Below are positions 58,004 to 64,000 of a DNA stretch of 64,000 bases, in pieces. Source of the DNA: an uncultured Collinsella sp. (GTDB lineage: Bacteria > Actinomycetota > Coriobacteriia > Coriobacteriales > Coriobacteriaceae); NCBI GenBank assembly GCA_902465265.1, contig CABQMF010000004.1, forward strand, positions 1-64,000. Direction: 5' to 3'. The translations under genes and the position numbers were made by a program. Positions within the stretch are counted from its first letter, which is position 1. Each line of letters starts with the position of its first letter. A model generated the notes under the pieces. The model searched no databases and was not told where the DNA came from. It was given only the letters and a program-made list of their open reading frames with translations.

Positions 58004-58264
58004 CTATTGGTTGCGTTTGATGTGCAGGCCAAGGCACGTCAGTCCTGCTCCCACCGTGGCGGCGCCCACCGCAATGAGTTGCCGGGTGTCGCTCGTCTGA
58101 GCGAGCGGCTCGTGACGGCTGCCGCGATTAAGGCCCGAAAGGTCGACGGTCACTTCTGTGGCCGCCTGCGCTTGCTCTTGTTGAGCAAAGGCCATGGCAG
58201 GTGCGGACGCCAAGATGCCGACGATGGCGGCCAGTGCAAGCGCCTTAGGACGTGGCGTGCGCAC
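58004..58264 (-). CDS. Small surface protein with LPxTG-like C-terminus
   Basis: An 86-aa exported protein if started at the GTG at 58264, which overlaps the stop of the preceding gene by 20 bp. A signal peptide (ALALAAIVGILASAPAMAFA) is followed by a short mature part and LAQTSD, a hydrophobic helix (LIAVGAATVGAGLTCLGL) and KRNQ, an LPxTG-like arrangement. The start is uncertain: the ribosome site is weak, and a longer frame reaching 58330 exists. It may be a wall anchor for its neighbours. Confidence 0.55.
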   Translation of the reverse strand: MRTPRPKALALAAIVGILASAPAMAFAQQEQAQAATEVTVDLSGLNRGSRHEPLAQTSDTRQLIAVGAATVGAGLTCLGLHIKRNQ

Positions 58265-58847
58265 CGGGCTCGACCGTCCAGGTGATGCTTGCCACTTGGT
58301 CTCCCGTACCGGTGGCGTGGTAGATGTCACGCGTGACGCGGGCGACGTGGCCGCTCACATTGAGCTTGATTTTGTCCGTTCCGTCGGCAATGCCCTGGTA
58401 CTTCATGTCGAAGTTTGCGTCTTTGGAAAGATCGAGGCCCGTAGTCTGAGTCGCCGAGCTGACATCCTTTTCTGCCTTATCGGGGCCAACCTTAAAATCG
58501 ATGGAGTTCTGGGCCGAGCCCGTCTTTGCGTCTGCAACGATTGTCCAGTCATTCTTGGCCGTGACCTTCATGTTGGTGACGTGGATGCCGTATGCCGAGA
58601 GGTTGTCGATGGTAATCGTCTTGTCGGAGGGTCCTACAAGCGTTCCGTCGGCTTTGGCGGCAAAGGGGATGACCGTTGGCGCCTTAAACGAAACATTGCT
58701 AATGTCGGCCTTCACCGTCACATCGGTGGTTCCAACGCGCACCTCTGCCATGGCCGCCGTTGGCGCGGCGCCCATCGCAAGTGCGAGCGTAAGCCCTGCG
58801 CCCACGGCGAGTGCCCTGGCTCCGCTCAGGTTCATGGGTGTGTTCAT
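58245..58847 (-). CDS. Secreted pilin- or WxL-like protein of unknown function
   Basis: A 200-aa protein with a clear signal peptide (ALAVGAGLTLALAMGAAPTAAMA, cut near 34). The mature region is Thr/Asp/Lys-rich with alternating beta strands (VRVGTTDVTVKADISNVSF, IHVTNMKVTAKNDWTIV, IKLNVSGHVARVTRDIYH) like an immunoglobulin-type beta-sandwich. No Cys, no sorting motif. It overlaps the next small anchor gene. Candidate subunit of a surface complex; not recognised by family. Confidence 0.62.
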   Translation of the reverse strand: MNTPMNLSGARALAVGAGLTLALAMGAAPTAAMAEVRVGTTDVTVKADISNVSFKAPTVIPFAAKADGTLVGPSDKTITIDNLSAYGIHVTNMKVTAKNDWTIVADAKTGSAQNSIDFKVGPDKAEKDVSSATQTTGLDLSKDANFDMKYQGIADGTDKIKLNVSGHVARVTRDIYHATGTGDQVASITWTVEPGAHATS

Positions 58848-58934
58848 AATCGATCCTTTCTGCTCGTCACGGACTGCTTCCGTGATGGTTGGACGAATGG
58901 GGGCAGGGTGCTGCCCCTGCGAGCGCGTCGGCCG

Positions 58935-59444
58935 CTAGCCTTCTGCCTGGGCCACCCGCACTTTGACGCGCGTCGGATTGCCATGGGTGTCGTAGGTCTT
59001 GGCATCGAGTGCCTGAATCTCGATATATGCCTCGCCTTCTTGGATATCGCCGGCGGGGCAGGTCTCAACCGTCTTGCCGGCTTCGACCACACCGGACTCA
59101 TAGATGGTCTCGTCGTTTTGAATCACACGGAAGCGCTGGGGAAACTTGTTGTCTTGGACGTTTTGCACGTTGACGCGCAGCTTGCCGCCTTCCTGCAACT
59201 GTGCGACCGGCGCGACCGAGATCGTCATCATGTTGTCGCGGACGATGGCGTCGAGCTCATCCTGGATTTCTTGGCGCGATTTACCTTCTGCCGTCGTGAC
59301 TGAGGCGCCCGCTTCGGGCACGGGCTGCGACTGCCATGCGTATAGCCCTACGGCGATGAGGGCGCAGACGATAGCCAGGCAGACAACGACGAGTTTCTTG
59401 CGACGCCCCAGTCCTGCAAGGCGGGGCGGCTTCTTCGCGCTCAT
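58935..59444 (-). CDS. Single-pass membrane protein with beta-sandwich ectodomain
   Basis: A 169-aa protein: basic N-terminus (KKPPRLAGLGRRKK), one transmembrane helix (LVVVCLAIVCALIAVGLYAW, 18-37), then a 130-residue extracellular domain with strands KLRVNVQNVQDNKFPQ, RFRVIQNDETIYESG and EAYIEIQALDAKTYD. Its ATG overlaps the stop of the 98-codon gene by 4 bp, showing coupling. Probably a scaffold or receptor partner of the secreted proteins downstream. Confidence 0.65.
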   Translation of the reverse strand: MSAKKPPRLAGLGRRKKLVVVCLAIVCALIAVGLYAWQSQPVPEAGASVTTAEGKSRQEIQDELDAIVRDNMMTISVAPVAQLQEGGKLRVNVQNVQDNKFPQRFRVIQNDETIYESGVVEAGKTVETCPAGDIQEGEAYIEIQALDAKTYDTHGNPTRVKVRVAQAEG

Positions 59445-59737
59445 GCGGCGTCCTTGGTGGTGTAGACGCGTGCGAACGTGGACGGGTCCGCTCCAAAGAG
59501 CATGTGAAGCATCAGGCGGCGCGAATAGATGAGCTCGTCGAAGTCGTGAGGGAGCTCGATGTTGTGGATACGCGCGATGTGGTGGGCGAGCGCCGAGAAC
59601 GACTCGGGGTCGCAGATAACATCGGTGGTGACGTGGTAGACCGCCGTATCGGGGAACGCCTCTTCGTCGAAAGGCAGGAGATAGGGATCGTCGTCGACCT
59701 CGATGGCGACGCCGTACTGGGGCCAGTAATATGCCAT
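59441..59737 (-). CDS. Acidic cytosolic protein heading the surface operon
   Basis: A 98-aa protein (MAYYWPQYGVAIEVDDDPYL start, ending ARVYTTKDAA), acidic, with no signal or hydrophobic segment. AGGGAGG precedes the ATG. It begins the five-gene run to 56561 and could be a regulator or assembly factor; no family is recognised. Confidence 0.65.
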   Translation of the reverse strand: MAYYWPQYGVAIEVDDDPYLLPFDEEAFPDTAVYHVTTDVICDPESFSALAHHIARIHNIELPHDFDELIYSRRLMLHMLFGADPSTFARVYTTKDAA

Positions 59738-60083
59738 GGGAACCTCCCTGCTTCTGGGGCCAAAACTTCCATTGGTTTTGGCTGTCGATGTCGACCGTAT
59801 CAGTCACTACTTGACCAATTTCTGACCAAATGCTTGACGGATTGACATCTCCGCAGGTAAAAGATGGCAAAAATAACTTCAACTTTTTTCGAGCGACAAT
59901 TGCGTGGTCGCTGGCGGTAAAGCGACATGTGTCAAAAGCATCGTCTGCCGAGGAAACCTTGCCGCTCGCCGAATTGCACGAACGTAAAAATCGCCAATTA
60001 TGGAGACGGTCTCGAACACGTCGACGAAACGATGCGGTAACATCTCCCTGCAAACACTGTAGTTAGCTAAAGGGGGAGTTCGC
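59738..60083. other. Divergent control region, 346 bp
   Basis: This gene-free stretch separates the surface operon from the lactate-oxidase/Etf operon. It holds the TTGAC repeats at 59811-59846 and a small inverted repeat GAGACGGTCTC near 60011; nothing else is recognised. Confidence 0.6.
59811..59846. promoter_or_regulatory. Tandem TTGAC repeats upstream of the surface operon
   Basis: TTGACCAA (59811), CTGACCAA (59822), TTGAC (59834) and TTGAC (59842) are spaced 11, 12 and 8 bp. The first two read as TTGGTCA direct repeats one helical turn apart for the minus-strand operon, as expected of a response-regulator or activator site. Confidence 0.5.
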
Positions 60084-61685
60084 GTGTCGGCAACTATCAA
60101 ACCCTTCACCGACGAGTTCGAAGAGTATGGCCGCGATGAGTCTCGCACATCGGGCGAGGCCTCGAGCATCTCGTTTCCGACAACGGAGGACGAGGTCCGC
60201 GCCATTTTGAAAAAGCTCCATGCCGAGCGTGTCCCGGTGACGGTTCAGGGCGCCCGGACCGGTCTTGCCGCCGGCGCCGTGCCTCATGGCGGTCACGTTC
60301 TCAATACTTCCCGCATGAATCGCTACCTAGGCATTCGCCGCGATGAGCAGGGCCGCTTTCTTTTGCGTGTGGCGCCCGGCGTCGTGCTGTCTGAGCTACG
60401 CAAGCAACTGGGCAAGAAAGTGCTGCCGACTGTCGGCTGGGACCAGGCATCGCTTGAGGCCTACGAGGAGTTCCAGGAAGCCCCCGAGCAATTCTTTCCT
60501 ACCGATCCCACCGAGGCATCTGCCTGTCTGGGCGGCATGGCGGCATGCAACGCTTCCGGCGCCCGTAGCTACGCTTACGGCCCCATGCGCCCTCACGTCA
60601 CGGGCCTTCATGTCGTGCTGGCCGATGGCGACCTGCTCGAGCTTCACCGTGGCGAGGTTTTTGCGCAGGGTCGTCGCCTTTCGCTCGTCACGGTGCAGGG
60701 CCGCACGCTCGAGCTTGACCTTCCCGGCTACACCATGCCCAAGACCAAAAATGCTTCGGGCTATTTCGTTGCTGACGATATGGATGCCATCGATCTGTTT
60801 ATCGGTGCGTGTGGCACACTCGGCGTCATCACCGAGCTCGAGATTGCCCTGCAGACGGCGCCTGCGGTCGTTTGGGGCGTGAGCTGCTTCTTTGACAGCG
60901 AAGACAAGGCCGTGTCCTTCACCGATTCCGTGCGTCCCGTCCTGTCCCACGCGGCTGCCATCGAATATTTCGATGCGGGCGCCCTGGATATACTGCGTCG
61001 TCAGCGTGAGCAGTCGACCGCGTTCGCCTCGCTGCCGGCGCTCGACAAAGACGCCAAGGTCTGTGTCTACGTGGAGCTCGACTGCGACGACGAAGTCCAA
61101 GCGACTGAGGAGCTGTATCACTTGGGGTGGGTACTGGAGCTTGCGGGCGGCAGCGACGATGCGACATGGGTCGCGCGCACCGAGGTCGATCGCGAGTGTC
61201 AGCGATTCTTCCGCCATGCGGTGCCCGAGAGCGTCAACATGCTCATCGACGAGCGTCGCCGCACGGATCCCACCATCACCAAACTGGGCTCGGACATGTC
61301 GGTGCCCAACGCACGCTTGGCCGATGTCATCGCCCTTTATCGTCGCACGTTGGCCGAAAGTGGGCTTGAATCTGCCGCCTGGGGGCACATCGGTAACAAC
61401 CATCTGCATGTGAACATTCTGCCGCGCGATGCGCAGGATTACCGCCGCGGCGGAGAACTCTTTGCCCAGTGGGCTTCCGAGGTCACGGTCATGGGCGGCG
61501 CCGTCTCCGCCGAACACGGCGTCGGCAAGATCAAGGCGGGCTTCTTGGAGACGATGTACGGTCACGAGGCCATGGTCGAGTCGGCGCGGCTCAAGCTCCA
61601 GCTCGATCCTGCCGGGCAGCTGGGTCGCGGTAACCTGTTTTCGGAGAAGCTCTTGGATGAGCTCGTCCAGAAAGGGGGTGCGTGA
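60084..61685 (+). CDS. GlcD/LctD-type FAD-binding oxidoreductase
   Basis: A 533-aa flavoenzyme with an FAD_binding_4 domain (VTVQGARTGLAAGAVPHGGHV near 51-71; GGMAACNASGARSYAYGPMR near 151) and a C-terminal FAD-oxidase_C domain with HIGNNHLHVNIL and GGAVSAEHGVGKIK. It resembles glycolate oxidase GlcD and the LctD subunit of Etf-linked lactate dehydrogenase. Followed directly by etfB and a ferredoxin-EtfA fusion, it probably oxidises D-lactate or another 2-hydroxyacid and passes electrons to Etf. GTG start with AGGGGGAG upstream. Confidence 0.87.
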   Translation: MSATIKPFTDEFEEYGRDESRTSGEASSISFPTTEDEVRAILKKLHAERVPVTVQGARTGLAAGAVPHGGHVLNTSRMNRYLGIRRDEQGRFLLRVAPGVVLSELRKQLGKKVLPTVGWDQASLEAYEEFQEAPEQFFPTDPTEASACLGGMAACNASGARSYAYGPMRPHVTGLHVVLADGDLLELHRGEVFAQGRRLSLVTVQGRTLELDLPGYTMPKTKNASGYFVADDMDAIDLFIGACGTLGVITELEIALQTAPAVVWGVSCFFDSEDKAVSFTDSVRPVLSHAAAIEYFDAGALDILRRQREQSTAFASLPALDKDAKVCVYVELDCDDEVQATEELYHLGWVLELAGGSDDATWVARTEVDRECQRFFRHAVPESVNMLIDERRRTDPTITKLGSDMSVPNARLADVIALYRRTLAESGLESAAWGHIGNNHLHVNILPRDAQDYRRGGELFAQWASEVTVMGGAVSAEHGVGKIKAGFLETMYGHEAMVESARLKLQLDPAGQLGRGNLFSEKLLDELVQKGGA

Positions 61686-61687
61686 AG

Positions 61688-62503
61688 ATGAGCGATTTCC
61701 ATATGGTGGTGTGCGTCAAGGCGGTGCCGGGCAGCACCGAGGTCAAGATGGACCCCAAGACCAATACCATCGTGCGCGATGGCAAACAGGCGGTCATTAA
61801 TCCCTTTGACGCGAGCGCTTTGGAATGCGCGCTGGCGCTGAAGGACGACTTTATCGGCTTTGGCATGGACGTGCGCGTAACGGTGGTGTCGATGGGCATC
61901 CCCGCGACTGAATCGCTATTGCGCGACTGCATCGCCCGTGGCGCCGATGACGCACTGCTGCTAACCGATTGCGCCTTTGCAGGTGCCGATACCCTGGCAA
62001 CCACCTATGCCCTCAAGTGCGGCATCGAGGCGCTCGACGAGGACTTCGACCTGCTCATCTGCGGCAAGATGGCGGTGGACGGCGATACGGCCCAGATTGG
62101 TCCCGAGCTTGCCGGTGCCTTTGAGATTCCCTGCGTGACCGACGTGAGCTGCGTGCAGAGCGCGGGCTTTACGACCTGTGGTTCACTGGCGCTTGTTCAC
62201 GGCTGCGATGCCGGCGAGGAGACGGTGTATCTGGAGATGCCGTGCGCGATGACGACTGCCAAGGAGATTGGCCAGCTGCGCATGCCGAGCATTGCCGGTA
62301 TTCGTGCGGCCGAGGAGGCGGACGTGCGCGTGGTCAACGCTGCCGACGTGAACGCCGACCCCGCGCGCTGCGGCCTTGCCGGCTCACCGACACAGGTCGT
62401 TCGATCGTTTGTGCCCGACCGCGACCAAACGTGCGAGGCCGTTGACGGAACGGCGTCCGAGCAGGCGGCAAAACTTGCCAAGATTATCGAGGGGGTGGCA
62501 TAG
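61688..62503 (+). CDS. etfB: Electron transfer flavoprotein beta subunit
   Basis: A 271-aa EtfB. The start MVVCVKAVPGSTEVKMDP, the central ICGKMAVDGDTAQIGPELAG (adenosine/FAD-binding) and the C-terminal recognition-loop region are typical. In bifurcating Etfs the EtfB FAD is the bifurcating site and binds NAD(H). The ATG at 61688 is preferred to the GTG at 61682, which is too close to the GGGGG site; it begins just after the oxidase stop. It ends immediately before etfA. Confidence 0.88.
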   Translation: MSDFHMVVCVKAVPGSTEVKMDPKTNTIVRDGKQAVINPFDASALECALALKDDFIGFGMDVRVTVVSMGIPATESLLRDCIARGADDALLLTDCAFAGADTLATTYALKCGIEALDEDFDLLICGKMAVDGDTAQIGPELAGAFEIPCVTDVSCVQSAGFTTCGSLALVHGCDAGEETVYLEMPCAMTTAKEIGQLRMPSIAGIRAAEEADVRVVNAADVNADPARCGLAGSPTQVVRSFVPDRDQTCEAVDGTASEQAAKLAKIIEGVA

Positions 62504-63709
62504 ATGAGCGGACTGATTATCGATAGCGAAGCCTGTATCGGCTGCGGTCGCTGCGTTCGCGCCTGTGCCTCTGGCGGCATCGTAGTGGAAGGCGAGCGGC
62601 CCAACCGTTGCGCCCGCGTAACCGACGGCTGCATCCTATGCGGCGGGTGCGTCGACGCTTGCCCCGTCAATGCCATTTCGATCGAGCGCGACGAGGCCGC
62701 CGGCGCGGTTGACCTCGATGCGTATCGAGATATCTGGGTATTCGTTCAGACCGACGAACACGATGTCGTGGCCCCGGTGGCCTACGAGCTCATGGGCAAG
62801 GGCCGCGAGCTTGCCGATGCCCGTGGTTGCCGTCTGGTGGCACTGGTCGGTATGGGCCCCGAGGGTTCTCTCGGTGACCTGGAGCATCTGGTTTGCGCCG
62901 GTGCAGACGAGGTCCTGGTCTGTCGCGACGAGCGCCTGCGCCAGAACGACGCGGGGGTCTACGCCTGGCTAATCTGTGATTTGGTGGCAGAGCACAAGCC
63001 CGAGGCCATTCTGTACGGTGCGACCGCCTTTGGCCGCGAACTGGCGCCTGGCGTTGCCGTGCGTTTGCAGACGGGCCTTACGGCCGACTGCACCGTGCTT
63101 TCGATGGATACGGAGACGGGCCTGCTGCAGCAGACGCGCCCGGCGTTTGGCGGCAACTTGATGGCCACCATCATTTGCCCCAACCACCGTCCTCAGATGG
63201 CAACGGTGCGCCCCGGCATCTTTAAGGCGCCCGAGTTTGACTACAGCCGCTCTGGCACGATTACCCAGGTATCCCTTGCGGAAGACGCCAAGACTCGTGT
63301 CGAGATCTCGATTCCCGCCGAGGAGTGGGGGCAGCAGGCTTCGATCGCCGATGCCGAGCGCCTGGTCGTGGTGGGTCGCGGCATTGGTTCCAAGAAAAAC
63401 CTGCCGCTGATGCGGAAGCTCGCCGAGGCTCTGGGAGCCGAGCTTGGCTGCACGCGACCTGTCGTGGAGGCCGGCTGGTTGGAGTATCGCCATCAGATTG
63501 GCCAGACGGGCGTATCGGTTTCGCCCAAGCTTCTCGTGAGTATCGGTGTTTCGGGCGCTATCCAGCATCTTGCCGGCATCGGTGGGGCGGAGTGCATTAT
63601 CGCCATCAACGAGGACCCGGATGCTCCCATCTTTGGTGCTGCCCAGTACAAGGTTGTCGGCGATGCCGTTGAGGTCGTCGAGGAGCTGCTGGCCCAGCTT
63701 GAGCGCTAG
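62504..63709 (+). CDS. etfA: Electron transfer flavoprotein alpha subunit with N-terminal 2[4Fe-4S] ferredoxin
   Basis: A 401-aa fusion. Residues 11-57 hold two CxxCxxCxxxC clusters (CIGCGRCVRAC, CILCGGCVDACP). The EtfA part follows, with TAFGRELAPGVAVRLQTGLTADC and the FAD-binding GRGIGSKKNL and PKLLVSIGVSGAIQHLAGI. Ferredoxin-fused EtfA occurs in electron-bifurcating complexes such as the lactate dehydrogenase and caffeyl-CoA reductase of Acetobacterium woodii, where endergonic lactate oxidation by NAD+ is driven by reduced ferredoxin. No separator lies between etfB and this gene. Confidence 0.9.
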   Translation: MSGLIIDSEACIGCGRCVRACASGGIVVEGERPNRCARVTDGCILCGGCVDACPVNAISIERDEAAGAVDLDAYRDIWVFVQTDEHDVVAPVAYELMGKGRELADARGCRLVALVGMGPEGSLGDLEHLVCAGADEVLVCRDERLRQNDAGVYAWLICDLVAEHKPEAILYGATAFGRELAPGVAVRLQTGLTADCTVLSMDTETGLLQQTRPAFGGNLMATIICPNHRPQMATVRPGIFKAPEFDYSRSGTITQVSLAEDAKTRVEISIPAEEWGQQASIADAERLVVVGRGIGSKKNLPLMRKLAEALGAELGCTRPVVEAGWLEYRHQIGQTGVSVSPKLLVSIGVSGAIQHLAGIGGAECIIAINEDPDAPIFGAAQYKVVGDAVEVVEELLAQLER

Positions 63710-64000
63710 ACGCGCGCCAGCCAGTCGCGCATCTCGTCCTTTAGGCGCCCCCAGGTCGCCTGCGTGGCGGGATCGGTAAAGGGGCGCGTAATGCCAAAGG
63801 GCGCGTCGAGCAGGCGGTAGATATCGCCCTGCTCGCGTGCCAGCGCGCGGCTCGCCGGATAGACGAGCTCAAACATAAAGCAGATGAGTCCCACCAGGTA
63901 GTCTGCGGGCTCGTCGCGTTCATCGCGTGCGACGCAGCGGTGCTCGTCAAAGGCGGTAAGCGCCGGTGTCGAGAAGCGGCTGGCGAGGAACGTGTTCTCA
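63706..64000 (-). CDS. Partial protein, possibly TorD-like
   Basis: The open frame runs off the window end; at least 97 codons are visible with no start needed. It reads NTFLASRFSTPALTAFDEHR, then VGLICFMFELVYPASRALAR and PFGITRPFTDPATQATWGRL, ending with WLARV. The helical pattern with a hydrophobic F-M-F-E-L stretch hints at a TorD/DmsD-type chaperone, but that is weak. It overlaps the etfA stop tail to tail by 4 bp. Confidence 0.5.
   Translation of the reverse strand, partial: ENTFLASRFSTPALTAFDEHRCVARDERDEPADYLVGLICFMFELVYPASRALAREQGDIYRLLDAPFGITRPFTDPATQATWGRLKDEMRDWLARV

Noticed and set aside
63706..64000. Firm call of a TorD/DmsD chaperone at the right edge
   Set aside because: Only the C-terminal part is visible and the similarity is a loose helical pattern; kept as a low-confidence partial gene.

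Overview
The window is a 64 kb stretch of a moderately GC-rich (about 60% by eye) bacterial chromosome. Gene content suggests a gut Coriobacteriia member, most likely Collinsella: a bile salt hydrolase, a rubredoxin-first rubrerythrin, a stand-alone bacterial Elp3, a ferredoxin-fused EtfA beside a GlcD-type oxidase, Actinobacteria-type DUF3516 and BREX-related helicases, and surface proteins ending in an L-A-x-T-G-D sorting variant. The genus is inferred from recognised gene families; no search was run. I found no rRNA, tRNA, CRISPR array, phage or intact IS element.

Layout. 0.1-6 kb: tRNA methyltransferase TrmL, a CobW/G3E GTPase, an ArsC-like protein with a flavoprotein, a GGDEF-PAS-GGDEF protein with an EAL remnant upstream, and a patatin. 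6-8.4 kb: a 62-bp-period palindrome array, then thiamine salvage (thiM, thiamine-binding protein, thiE) under a TPP riboswitch with its own terminator. 8.4-13.7 kb: HAD phosphatase, LysR regulator, a MetE-like methyltransferase with a likely LysR box, a uracil/xanthine-type permease and an esterase. 13.9-17.8 kb: two tandem beta-helix surface proteins from a segmental duplication. 18-29 kb: purine permease, two peptide deformylase homologues (one lacking the catalytic Glu), bile salt hydrolase, Kup, an EamA/LysR pair, an HTH-aminotransferase fusion with its operator array, and an RGG-rich protein. 29-32 kb: pdxS-pdxT opposite the MocR regulator pdxR.

32-47 kb: a nuclease-like gene bracketed by two copies of a 119-bp palindromic element (a third copy is at 43.25 kb), rubrerythrin, alcohol and aldehyde dehydrogenases, a HIRAN protein with a 59-codon partner, a phosphoesterase, a DUF2130 protein, a DUF3516 helicase, TrmB, another methyltransferase, and a membrane HTH/DUF4097 pair. 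47-56 kb: Elp3 with a spermidine-synthase-like protein, then a three-gene module (TerB-N/TerB-C protein, BrxD-like ATPase, Lhr/BrxHI-like helicase) that looks like a defence or DNA-processing system without the core BREX genes. 56-60 kb: a DUF554 membrane protein and a five-gene run of mostly exported, unrecognised proteins. 60-64 kb: a GlcD-type oxidase with EtfB and ferredoxin-EtfA, probably electron-bifurcating oxidation of lactate or a related 2-hydroxyacid, then a partial gene at the edge.

Three kinds of non-coding structure recur: the 119-bp element (three ungapped copies); short hairpins carrying a GGGAC-type core that resemble REPs (positions 1, 70, 729, 8348, 38484 and 52590, with a related longer structure at 28870); and intergenic palindromes near 6.1 and 29.0 kb. 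The strongest candidates for undescribed biology are the 119-bp element with its nuclease-like cargo, the TerB/BrxD/helicase module, the HTH-aminotransferase with an internal start, and the secreted operon at 56-60 kb.
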